64,000 bases of DNA from Myripristis murdjan. Its lineage: Eukaryota > Chordata > Actinopteri > Holocentriformes > Holocentridae. Below the pieces are notes generated by a model, which saw only the letters and a list, made by a program, of their open reading frames with translations, made no database searches and was not told the DNA's origin. How positions within the stretch are numbered: position 1 is the first letter of the stretch; every line of letters starts with the position of its first letter. The translations under genes were made by a program, and so were the position numbers. Below, piece by piece: positions 25,401 through 36,354 of this stretch. The stretch lies in the NCBI RefSeq assembly GCF_902150065.1, contig NC_043989.1, forward strand, positions 30,884,570-30,948,569, given 5' to 3'.

Positions 25401-28400
25401 TGATGTCCGAGGCATTACAGTGCATCAAAAGAAGTTTGGTTCAGAAGCTTTCTACTTCAGAGCTGGAATCTGATAGCGCCATGCCTTCTTTGGAAAACAT
25501 GACAGACCACTATCCTCACCAGTCAGAGTCGGATCAGTCTCTCATGCTCTGTTTTTTAATCCCCCTTTGATGCCCAGACAAAGGAAGGATCACTGCCATG
25601 ACTGTAAAAGTGGCTAAGGATATTCCTTGTGCTATGAATTGAAACTTCTCTCTATGCGTGCTTTCCGCTCTGGATTTTAGCTGAGCTAGGAAAGTCAACC
25701 GAACCAAATGGAAAAGACACTGCATCAAGTTCATCTGGACCGTGCAGATGGACTGTTAGGTCACTAATTCTTGAGAATTTGGATAAATCATGTTCCACTA
25801 AGAAAAATGCTATTTCTGCTGGAAATTTACAACATTTTAATGAATAAAAAGAATCAAGGGCATAATCAGGGGGTCCTTTGCACATTTGTAAGGTTTTTTC
25901 ATAGGTTTATTTTTAATTTGTATTAATTTAATGATTATATGTTGGCCCATACCCTACAAAACCAGTTGTCCTCGGATAGGAGATAATCATTTCAACTTGA
26001 TTAAAACAACAAAAAGTAATAATTTCATTGAATAATATCTTTACCACATGAAAGAGTACATCATAATATGTATTAAAAACTACAAACGATGGGTTTTGAA
26101 CAATATTTACTATTATTTTGTGGTTGCTCAAAATGTGTCCCAGATATTCGTCACCACCATCAGATATTTATTTAAAAAATAATAATAAAAAAACTACAAG
26201 GTCAGTTACATTCCTGAGGAGCCCTTTTCAAACCTTCAGCTCTACTGCATGCTTCAAGACCGCTCAGGCTCCTGGAAGTTTGCTATTTTCTCTTAAATCT
26301 CTTCATATTTTTGGACACTGCTACTAATTGTCAACACCGTCACTTCTGTATAAAAAATATTAGATTAGATTATGGAATAAATGTATACTTTTTAAGAAGA
26401 GGTCTGATGCAGGTAGCAACAGGGCGAAAACAAGCTGGCTAATGTGAACAACTCATGCTTATCATGTGAAAGAGCAGGTTTTTGTCACCACCGTCAGACG
26501 TCACCACCGTCAGGTTTTCTGTGTGACGGTAATGACTGAAGTCTGAAAAATGCTTATAACAGAGCTCAGGATTGTTATTTTTTATACCAAATAGTTAAAT
26601 AAAGTTGTTAAGCAAGAAGCCATTGACTTGAGTGGTATACATTTTGGAAATGCATGTTTTAATGAGGCCACTGTCAAATTAGTGTCACCACCGTCAGAGG
26701 CAGTTATATTGGTTTTAAGTGAATATGCTTACAATATGTTTCTTTGGTGCTGTTGAGTTATTAAAATAATAGTCTCTTTAATACAAAAATATATTTTTCA
26801 AATAAAAAAAAAAAAACATTACAGTGACGGTGTTGACAAAAACAAAGTAGCCTAATAACTGGAAAAACCTATTTTATGAAAAAAATGCAAAATGAGGAGG
26901 TTGCACCGGTACATTGCTGAACAGCCAAGACCTTGGCCTATGATGATATACCTTCAGATTTTGTTATTTAACACACTTTTTATTTTCAAAATTAAAACCT
27001 GTTTTATCCAAATTCCCAAGAATCAGTGAGGTGTGAAAGCAACCTTAGTTTGTGTTTGCGTGTGCGTGTGTGTGCATTTGTTTTATCATGGTGTATGTGT
27101 GTTTTTTTTGTCTTTACTTGGTGGGTTGTTTTGGTGATAACTTGGGTAGTTTATTCCTACGTTGGTTCTAATTAAATGTTGGGTCTTTTGGCATGACCAC
27201 ACTGACATCCCAGGTGGACAGCAGAGATTGGGCACTAAATGGAAACACCATCTCACTGGATGAGGACACAGTGATTGATGTGCCACAGCCATTTGATCAG
27301 ATAGACAGATACTGCGCCTCTCTGGGACACAAGGCAAACCACTCCTTCACCCCCAACTGCAAATATGACCCGTGAGTACACACTAATAGCAGCAGAGGAC
27401 AGAGTGGAGCCAGGAAGAACAACTCAGAAAGAAATCAAGGTTATGATAGGCAGTCTTCATATTCATAAACATGGTTTACTGTTGTAGTTTGGCCACTTGT
27501 GCTGCCTTGGCTTATTGCCTTTTGTCAGGTGGTAAATTTCCCCAGTAAAAATGTCCTTTGTGACTTTTTTACAGTTTTTGATAAAATTTGGTCATACATG
27601 CAAATCAGCATTAAATTATAAATATCCACTAAGTTAATGACTTGAGTCATGTGAGGCACACATGATCTGCTTGAATGTAGCAAAAGGGCAAACATTGCAA
27701 CCGTAGTTGCAAATTGCACAGGAGTGTGTGAGGAGGACGGTGAGTTGGTTGATAATGGCTACATAAAATAGAATGCCTGTCTTTATTGCCATTGCACAGG
27801 ACATTAAACAGTGCATTACATTACATTAAACAGTACATTAAAGTCCTCTATTTCTAATTGTGCAGTACTATTTATTCAAACTGCCTGGATAATGAAATCA
27901 CAGCAACCCTGGACCAACTCCTGTCAGTGGGATGATTTCTTGGTATGTTTCGAAACCAAACCTGGAATGTCACTTGGAGTGACAGTGTGATCCAACCAAT
28001 GTACAAGAAACACCGGGCCTCATTCACCCACCGTTTTTTTCTTTAGAAAAGTCTACATCAGATTCATGATTGTTTGCACCGGTGTTCTTATCCCGCTGTC
28101 CTTGTAAGTTGAAAATGTGTGCCAGTTGATCCTAATCAACATAAGAATGAAAACTTAAATTCTCCTGTTGAACCTAAATGATGTTTACTCCCACATGTCC
28201 TCTCTTTTGCACCTGAGTTAATGCAGTCTTTTTGTTTATTGGTCTGCACAGGTTTGTCCACCCTCGTTTTGGCCCTATCAAGTGCATCCGAACCTTGAGA
28301 GCTGTGCAGAAAGACGAGGAGTTAACAGTTGCCTACGGTTACGATCACACGCCAATGGGGAAGAACGGACCAGAGGCCCCAGATTGGTACAAGCAGGAGC

Positions 28401-28444
28401 TGGAGGTGTTCCAGCAGAGACAGGCCAGAGAGAACAAAGATTAA
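19414..28444 (+). CDS. setd7: Histone-lysine N-methyltransferase SETD7 (SET7/9)
   Basis: Eight coding exons: 19414-19453, 21329-21458, 21715-21916, 22285-22474, 23513-23594, 25038-25155, 27214-27371 and 28252-28444. They total 1113 nt, 370 aa (human 366). The enzyme monomethylates H3K4 and many non-histone lysines. Exons 2-4 encode the MORN-repeat N-terminal region ([32 protein letters not shown]). Exons 6-8 encode the SET domain: GQGLFAK, the FYNGVRITH strand with the active-site Tyr, the cofactor motif NHSFTPNC, and [10 protein letters not shown] with the C-terminal catalytic tyrosines. The start [14 protein letters not shown] aligns with human MDSDDEMVEEAVEG. Introns 5 and 6 hold DNA transposons. 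The odd point is that the 5' flank beyond 17 bases is duplicated repeat DNA. Confidence 0.97.
24597..24805. mobile_element. 209-bp Tc1/mariner-type MITE in setd7 intron 5
   Basis: The ends CAGGGTGACACAAAAAAACG and, inverted, CAGGGTGACCCAAAAAAACG match over about 24 bases with one change. TA lies on both sides (24595-24596, 24806-24807). The interior has no coding frame. The TA duplication and CAGGG end suggest a deletion derivative of an IS630-Tc1-mariner element. Confidence 0.85.
25762..27028 (-). mobile_element. Non-autonomous CMC/Chapaev-like DNA transposon, copy 2, in setd7 intron 6
   Basis: Inverted relative to 9272-10582 and alike over the whole length. The left end is CACTAATTCTTGAGAATTTG; the right end is the reverse complement of CACTGATTCTTGGGAATTTG. 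The 4-bp duplication is AGGT (25758-25761 and 27029-27032), different from copy 1, so the two are independent insertions. Motif GTCACCACCGTCA occurs at 26484, 26500 and 26684, with a one-base variant at 26150, at positions corresponding to copy 1. Confidence 0.85.
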
Positions 28445-29300
28445 CATGTCTGGACAATAAGACACCCCCTACCTGTACTACCCTGTTACAATAATCCTGG
28501 GGCGGTAAGGCACTTGATACCCCCTATAGCTGCAAACTGCCCCATACCTATTGGATAATATTCTGCTTCATATGGTATCCAGATGGGATGCTGCTTGGGC
28601 ACCTCGAATTGAAGGCAGACCGTGGAGATTGCAGGGCAATAGCAACACAAAAACTATGCAAGAAACCAAAAGTTATTTTAGAAGGCATGTCTATGGCTGG
28701 GCAATGCTGTTCTGTCTGTTTTTTTTCTCTTCCTCATCATAATGGAAATGAAGATTTCCCTGCTCATGTTTGGTGCTTATAAATCTAGGGTACAATTAGA
28801 AGTTACTGTTAATTTCACTGTGACTGTATCCTTACTTGACTGAACGTAACTTCACTTTGAAGCTGTGGCTGCAGTTTACCCAAAAAGGCTCTTCTCAAGG
28901 TGTTGAGTTTGATGGCGCTAGTATAACATATTTGTACAATACAGTATTTATCTTATCTATTTGAATCATTCAACTCACACCTCATTTGAACTAATACTGT
29001 TGACCCACTGGAATCATTTTACAACTTACAATCATGTACACCTTTTTAGGCCCACTGACTGAGCTTATGACATTCATTCATGACATTCATTACTCTTAAA
29101 TTTATTTAGGATTTCTCAAATTGTTCAAATATTTTCTGAGATCTGTAGAGGTGCTTTGTAAATGAAGGGAGTTTGAGAGAAAAGACATTGTATTGTTACT
29201 AAAAAAAAAAAGAAAAAAAGCAAATTTAACCCAGTTTTCTAACCTAACCATTGTAGCTGTGACTGTATGCTACAAAATAAAGTCCAAGATAAAGCAAACC
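28445..29300 (+). other. setd7: setd7 3' UTR
   Basis: Non-coding stretch after the stop codon with an AATAAA at 29276-29281, the best poly(A) signal in the region. An A-rich run lies at 29202-29220. Confidence 0.6.
29276..29281 (+). terminator. Poly(A) signal of setd7
   Basis: A canonical AATAAA about 830 bases after the setd7 stop. No other gene on this strand ends nearby. Confidence 0.6.
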
Positions 29301-30020
29301 ATTCCACACGCCTCTTCATATATATGATCGTATCACAGTTCTTACAGTGCTATGTCTGCTATTGCTGCCTACTCAAATATTGCTCGAATGAATGCAGATA
29401 GCCTAAAATCAGAGATTCCCCCAGGCTAGACATTTGGGGTTAACGTACTATGTTATCTGGAAAACCCTGCTCTTACATTTGTTATCTCCTAATTTTATAT
29501 GTAGACTTTCAAGGAAAAACACAATTTAAGAATATTTTTCAAATGTTGCTTTATTATAAATGAATACAGATAAGCAAAGCTTATGGAGGGAGCTAGTGGA
29601 GCCACGGCCACTGCTGTGAGACAGAAGACAAGAGTGCAGGACAGTCGTGGCCATCGGGGGCAGTGCTGAGCACTGGCTAAACAGAATACATGGTGTGGCG
29701 GTCAGTGGCACAATAAAATGATTTCTACATTTAATTCCAAATATTAATCAGTAACTGCACAATCAACTGTCATTGTTCCGCTGCCCATTATTTAGAATGA
29801 AGACATGATTACAGGACTTTTTTGCCCTCTGAATGGCTCCAGATTTCATTCATCTAAGCAGAAAGAATCTTAACCAGCAGCTTGTCATTTTCATCAGTGC
29901 ATTGTAAGAAAAAAAAAATATTATTGAGAGAGGTGATTTAATGGGAAAGTCCCATCAGCTGCTGTTTGTTTGCCTCTGTTTAGCCCTGTTCAGCTCTGCT
30001 TTGCTCCCTTGAGGTGGAAC

Positions 30021-30300
30021 CAGGAGCGGACTTACCATTAGGCAAAACTAGGCGGTTGCCTAGGGCCCCAAGTTCCTGAGGGCCCCATAAAACTCCTCAT
30101 ACACTTATGGTTAATGCAGTTATTACTTATTTGCGCACATTAATTATGTTTTTGATTTAAATACTTTTGCTAAAACGCCAGCAGAATCCTTATCGTATTA
30201 TGTGTGTCTCGGGGCCCCTGTTTTGTGTGTTGTCCTCTCATCTCAGAGGGCCCCATGCCTGCCTTTGCCTTGGGCCCCAAATTTCTTAAATCCGCCACTG
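30021..30300. mobile_element. 280-bp hAT MITE with intact 8-bp target duplication
   Basis: The ends CAGGAGCGGACTTA and, inverted, CAGTGGCGGATTTA are flanked by a perfect 8-bp duplication GGTGGAAC (30013-30020 and 30301-30308). The interior has opposed GGGCCCC-containing blocks and no coding frame. The 8-bp duplication and CAG-type ends are diagnostic of hAT elements. Confidence 0.92.
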
Positions 30301-31047
30301 GGTGGAACCACATTTTTGTGGGTGGAACATCTGCCTGCATACACTACCTATGGTTTCATGACCATACTGGTGATTTTAAACATTTGGCCCATTTGCTACA
30401 AGTTACCCAAATTTTAGAGAGAACATTTCGCTCCACCCAGTGTCAAGTCATCAAAACACAGCAGTGCTGCTCTTTTAGGAAAACTAATGTGGAGGACTTT
30501 ATTACAGTGATGGAATACTGGAGTGAACAAAGTTTGAAGTCTCTGAAAGTTCATTTTCATATCATAGTGGAATGAATAGAAACCAATGGCTGGGTTAAAA
30601 GGGAGGAAAATGATATTGGAGCTCTAAAATGCAACTGCTTGCTTTGGGAAAAAAGTAGCAGAAATGTGAAGTATATACATTTGTAGATATTACCCTAAAC
30701 AATGAACCAACCAGCTGTATAGTCTGGGATGTAAGGGGCAAGTGTTTGCACTTTTGGCAGAAATCACTTATTTTTGGCCCAGATGACCCCTTCAGGGGTT
30801 CCTCGGGTTTGGTATGGGTGCTGTAAATCCTTGAAAATACTTTAATTTTAATGTGGTATCTTCAAGGTTTGAAAAGTGCTTTGGTTTTGAAACTGCTTGA
30901 AATTCTAATTGAACACCTTTCACAGCAAATGGCTGGGTTGGTGACACGTTTTGAAACTTGAGACTTTGTTGTGTTTTCCTTTTAATTTCTCTCCCCTCTG
31001 TAGAATGGTCTTTTATTAATTGTATATGTATATGTGTGTATATAGCA

Positions 31048-31063
31048 TTGTGTGTGTGTGTGT

Positions 31064-31125
<62 letters not shown>
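31048..31125. repeat. (GT)n microsatellite
   Basis: A long GT run with one TATG interruption, followed by a TATA-rich stretch. Confidence 0.95.
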
Positions 31126-31127
<2 letters not shown>

Positions 31128-32326
31128 ATATGTATATATCTATATCTAGGTATAAGTAGATATATATGTGTACACACACGTGACCCAGTTTTGAGAGCAG
31201 GTACAGTGAGGTACAGGTGCTTGTTTTTCTCCTGTGAGGAACACAGCGTTTGGCCACCTGCATTTTAGAAAAGAAAAAAAAATCATTGGGTCACCACAAG
31301 AAATTAGAATTATGAAAGACAGTGTGTCCTGTAATTTGTATAAATTAGCCTAAACCTCAACTTTATGCAAATGAGGAGACTCCGAAGTGACCCCCGTCTG
31401 TCAAGCTGCCTACATCTAAATTTAACGTTTCACAGGCATCAACAGGTAAGGCGTAAATTATTAAGAAATATAAGTCCACTTGCTAAAGCTTGGAATTAAA
31501 TGATGTCTTTAAAGAGAATAGCATAACAAACTTTCATGAAGGTAAGTCAGTAAAACAATCATCACCCCCAACTAAAAGTCAGAAAGTCAGCTGAAACAAG
31601 AACAAACTGAAGTGGACTAGGAAGAACTGGGCCTGGTCTAATCTGTGGGAGACTTTAATATATTGTTCCTTAGCTTAGGATCAACTTCGCATCCAATTCT
31701 TATGCTGTTATGTGACTTTTTGTGGTAAAGCCTTAATACCCACTGCCAAAATCACATCCTCATGACACTTTACATCCACAAACTAAAGGATCATTCAAAA
31801 AACAATCGGCAATACAAATCCAATCAGCATGTGATAGTATATAAACCGGCATGTTACTGTTATAATAATAACATGATTTGATAGTGTAACTGAAATGAGA
31901 ATGTTCTTTGGTGGCGTTTCCACGACAACAGAGACAAATCTCTGACCTCGGGCCTCTGCCGTGCCCTTGGTAACGGACCCGGCACTGAAGGGGTTAAGGT
32001 GTTTTGCACCTGCAGCTGGTCAGCGGGTTAATGGATAAACAGCTCACCTGAGTCAACAGCCAAACCAGCCGGAAGACACACACTCCCACTGCGGAAAAGA
32101 TGGCTCAAACGCTGTTTTCTGCGTGAACACGGTGGCTGGACTTAAGGTAGCGAGGACTCTGGTTTAAATGTGACCGTGCGCCTCGTCTCTCCACGGGGTT
32201 GTCTCGTCAGAAAGCCCGCTAAAGGACAGCAGTCCGGCTAAGTTTGGCGTTTCTCCCGCTCGGACACACAAACCCAATGCACCGCCGAGCTAGCACAAGT
32301 TAAGAGGAGAGAAAGTTGAGATAGAC

Positions 32327-35109
32327 ATGGACCGACACAGGTACTTCATCTTCAACCAGAAGAGTGTGCTCATCCTCGGGATCCTCCAGATTGCTTGTGC
32401 GGGGCTTTGCGTGGTCTGCGGGTTTATGGACGCTGCTTTCCGGAAGAACACACCGCTGAGCGCCACCAGGACCCCGGTGTGGGGAGGACTGGTGAGAGAC
32501 AGTTGTTTTTTGCGGGGTTAGTGTTGGTTTGGTCAAAGTACCAGACCAACCAACCAAACTCTAGACAGAAATCTGTCAGTTTGTTCTCTCTTCACTTACC
32601 GGTAAATATTGGCCACACTTGTAGACCATGACTTGACCTATCTACCTTTATTTTGACATAAAGCAGCACCTAGCTATGTAGTTGTTACCTTTTAAAGAGG
32701 CGAACGTTGCACCACACCGGGCCGATTTAACCACAAGGTGTAACTTAAATTCATGTTCGACGAAGAGTGTTATTCTACACTAACAGGTTAGTTTGACGTG
32801 AGCTTATTGGGGCTAAACTGCTCTAAAATTGAAGTTAAAAAGTTCTTACCGATATTTTGTAGCTCTCTGGTCTGTGTTATGCTTCTCCATCCATCATAAC
32901 GTGGCCGTTTTTCTTACCCAGATTATGGCTTCTCCAGGTGTTCTGGCACTGTTTGCCTCCCAGAAGAAAAACTCAATATTGGTAAGTCCCTTTGCTAAAT
33001 AACGCAAAAGAAGCCCTTGTAATCTGGCTGTAGTACTCAAGGGACTTAGTGTGTCTGTGGTAGCCTGTAGTCCATATAGTGCAGTAATGAGATATTTTTT
33101 GGTCAGGATGATGAATTATGAGATTGAGTTCACCAGTTTAGTGAACACTGGTTCTGAATTCTCTGGGGTGAGTTTTTTGGGGTTTTTTAGGTATGCTTTC
33201 CAGATAGCTACAGCATCCAAACCTTGCTCTGTGACCTACAGTGTAGTTTTACTATGACATTTGTATATGTGAACATTTCTGATAGGATCAGTTCTCATTT
33301 GTGAAGTATAAAACAATAAGATCGGTTAAAGTGGTTTCACTGGTTGAGCCTGTCTGACCTCCACTCGAGGTGAGTGTGATGATGGCGGCTGCTGGGTTTT
33401 CCTGGGTGGCTGTGGTGTTCATATCATCCTACTCCTGCCTGACACTGACCTATGGGGAGGAGGATGAAGATGTCTTCCACCATCACCACAGTCCTGAAGT
33501 GGTAACCACTACACACACACATGCACACACAGGCACAGACACACTGTATACACCATACCCCCAGCACCGTCCCTAAACCTCTGGGGGCCCTGGCATTTTG
33601 CTATGAATAGACTGACATCCAAAATTTTCTGGCCATTTTCTAGTCTGTTGGGATGATAGCCTGCAATGTAATAGTCGGTAAACATGGTGGTTAAGCAGTT
33701 GGCAGTCAACATATGGAGTCTCAACAACTATTATCAATAAAACTCAGTTTTAGTTTTCAGAGAAGTATTAATTTATGCAAAATAAAATTCTACACATTGC
33801 TGATTACCATTCACATTTCCAGTATAATACACACTTAAATGTGCTCCACTGACAGTCTGTCTCTCTGCTCAGACGTTTGTGCTGCATCGCATGGTGAAGG
33901 GGGCAAACGCCACCATACTGCTGTCGTGTGCCGTCAGCCTCGCTTTGTCCTCTCTCATCGCCTACGCGGGCTGCCGCAGCCTTCCCTACTGTGGCTGCTA
34001 CGACACCAGAACTGGACTGGTAGGGGAAAACACAATCCAAACAAACTTCTTACACTACTGATTCTCAGTGATGTACCTTGGAGTGGCACGAGGGCAGGTT
34101 TCCATCCCAGACAGTCACTGTAGCTGCTGATTACACTGTTTCCTCTCCTCAGCAGCTTCTCACTGCAGTGTTTGGTTTGCATGCCGTCAACATGATGGAT
34201 ATCTAGCAGTGTAACAGTGTCCAAAAGTGGATTTTTTTCCCCTTTTGCTGAAAAAGTCAGTGTTCATACATAGTTCATATGTAGTTGATGTCTGATTGAT
34301 AGTGGAGAAACTGATTCACAGTATTGATTTGCCAGCATCAATGAGGAATTGCTATTAAAGCTGAATGCATTCTATAAGTGAAGTCGTGTAAATAGCTCTG
34401 TGTTTTGGGTCTGGCAGGTTCTCTCCACAGAGCGCACTGACAGTCCTCTAATGCTGAGGGATATGAAAACATACATTTCATTCCACTACTGACATACTCT
34501 CACCAGTCACTGTTTAACACCATCAGCACAGAGGTACAGCTGTTAGGCCACACTGAAGACTAATTCTGTATCTGCAGGGGTATCATTTGTTAAGCTTTTA
34601 CAAGACTCACTGTTCCTTTTCACTGTGTGTGTGTTCCAGGAAACGTTGGTTCCTCAGAGCGAACCCACAGACACTGAGCTGGTGTGTACCTGGCAAGGTA
34701 AGAACAAATGTTGAGTGTTTTAGAATGTGTTTTTGTTTAGTTTTTTTTGTATGGAGCTGCCCATTTGGGCTGAAGTTGCTCATGAGAACATCACCCATAG
34801 GTGCAGCATACACATGTTGTCTGTGCTCAGGATCAGGAGTCTGGACAGCAGAGAGCAATATCTGGCCATGATCATTTTTCTGTGACAGCGGTATTTATTT
34901 GGTGCCTGTCATTACTGGATAAATGACATGTATGGTGTGTTTGCTGTGATGGGAGTTCTACTTTCAGCAGTCAATTATGTAATTTCCCTTTTCTTACAGC
35001 AGGAGGCGATGGCAGGATCTTCAGCTCACCAGCCCAGTGGAGTGAAGGGGGCACTACAGAGGAGGAGGAGGGTCCCTCCAGACTGCCTCCATACAGCAGA
35101 CTAACCTAA
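32327..35109 (+). CDS. Four-helix (CD20/TMEM196-like) membrane protein, unnamed
   Basis: Six coding exons: 32327-32491, 32922-32981, 33370-33501, 33873-34019, 34640-34697 and 35000-35109. They total 672 nt, 223 aa. Four hydrophobic segments are visible: about 12-33 (SVLILGILQIACAGLCVVCG), 54-66 (short, LIMASPGVLALFA), 75-97 and 130-155. A short PVWGGL stretch before segment 2 and a Lys/Asn turn (SQKKNSIL) after it resemble the CD20-like tetraspan architecture of TMEM196, ENTREP and MS4A proteins. A Cys-rich stretch (CRSLPYCGCY) follows segment 4. The C-terminal tail is acidic and ends PPYSRLT, a possible PPxY-type motif. There is no equivalent in the human block. I cannot name it; placement in the CD20-like group is inference. 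Exon 6 has a tandem CAGCAG acceptor. Confidence 0.8.
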
Positions 35110-35613
35110 CAGAGATCCACACCACTACAGGGACCTTTGTCCTGTCAGTTCCTATGGGGTTTCCAACCAGGAGAGAGGCTATGGTGGATTGAAATTCAAA
35201 TAACCTGTGCAGATACCTCATCATTTTGGATGGACATAGGGGAGGATTTAAGTCTGATTTATACCTAGAAAAGGCCAAAGCTTTGAAAGATGGGAGTTGA
35301 GTATAGATGGGTCTTTTTTAAGAGACTTGTGGATTCTGCTGTGGACTGATTCCTGTAATTAGACAAAGCACTCTGGAGTGTGGACTTTATATCAACCAAA
35401 ATATTTTTATTCTTACCCACAGATTAATCGTTGATTGCCAAAACACATTAAACCTGCCTTTGTAAAAGTTGTATACCCACGTGTGAGAAAGTGAGCCACC
35501 AAAACCCAGTATGCAGAGGTCTGGATGTGAGGTGGACTCAATTCATAGCAAGTCCAGTGCAGTTTTAACATGTATTTAATAAATACAATTAGTTGTTTTC
35601 TTATGTTGTATTT

Positions 35614-35619
35614 AATAAA
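35614..35619 (+). terminator. Poly(A) signal of the four-TM gene
   Basis: Overlapping AATAAA hexamers at 35614 and 35618, about 500 bases after the stop codon at 35109. Confidence 0.6.
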
Positions 35620-35719
35620 TAAAACCTTCAGGAGTTATTAGCATTTCATCACGTGAGAGTTCTACATGGGAAATAACAAGCACAAAGTGATTACCCCACC
35701 TTGAAATGTTCAGGGTTAC

Positions 35720-35725
35720 TTTATT
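35720..35725 (-). terminator. Candidate minus-strand poly(A) signal
   Basis: TTTATT on the plus strand is AATAAA on the minus strand. It is about 480 bases downstream of the minus-strand ORF stop at 36208 and faces the plus-strand signal at 35614. It would make a convergent transcript pair, if the minus-strand ORF is real. Confidence 0.35.
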
Positions 35726-36207
35726 GCAAGGTTACTCATGACAAAACCATTGCAAGCTTCTCCCTTTTCTGTAGTCTATAGTTTGCTTCACTCATTAGTC
35801 TCTGGGTGAATTTATGTCATACTGTACTTAGATTTTTTTTTTCCAGAGCACTTGCAATGAGCTACTGAATGATGTTCCATAGAGTACATGTACAGTACTT
35901 TTTGTTGTTCACAGCAACAATGAACAAAAGTAAGGCAAAATAAATGGTGGTGGGGAGGGGGTGGCAGTCAGTCATTTGTCTTTAGCACAGAAACAACAGA
36001 ACAGAAAAAAAGCATCCAAATTGGAAACTAAACACCCACATTCCCTTTTCTTCTCTTTTCACATTACTGACACAGGCCAGATGCATACAAGGAGATGAAA
36101 GACTGTGGTCTTGGTGCTTGTGTTCTTTCCATCCAAATGCATAGCCTCTAAACCAAGGGAATCCTGAAAGGCCATTTGGTATAATCGATGCTCAGTGTCC
36201 CTCAGTA

Positions 36208-36354
36208 TTAGGAGAAGGTGGTGTACAGCTTGAACAACAGAGGAGCCACAGGACCAGCTGTGGCCACAAGAGCCCAGAGAGCAACACTGGCAACAATGAC
36301 ATCATGAATCACTAGACACTGCTGCAAAACAATGGGATCCCAGCAGGTTACCAT
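36208..36354 (-). CDS. 48-aa hydrophobic ORF (micropeptide or terminal exon candidate)
   Basis: Minus-strand ATG at 36354 to TAA at 36208. The peptide begins MVTCWDPIVLQQCLV, has one hydrophobic helix (about residues 16-42, with VIVASVALWALVATAGPVAP) and ends LLFKLYTTFS. The residue mix looks like a real single-pass membrane peptide, not random AT-rich translation. The sequence TGTTTTGCAG just before codon 12 also reads as a good splice acceptor, so the ORF may instead be the last coding exon (36321-36208) of a spliced minus-strand gene. I found no convincing upstream exon. A minus-strand AATAAA lies at 35720. I do not recognise the protein. Confidence 0.35.
   Translation of the reverse strand: MVTCWDPIVLQQCLVIHDVIVASVALWALVATAGPVAPLLFKLYTTFS

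Larger units (their letters stand above)
29301..32326. other. Intergenic, setd7 to the four-TM gene
   Basis: Contains the hAT MITE at 30021-30300 and the (GT)n tract at about 31048-31125. A GC-richer stretch at about 32080-32300 just before the ATG at 32327 is the likely promoter and 5' UTR of the next gene. No other coding exon is seen. Confidence 0.5.
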
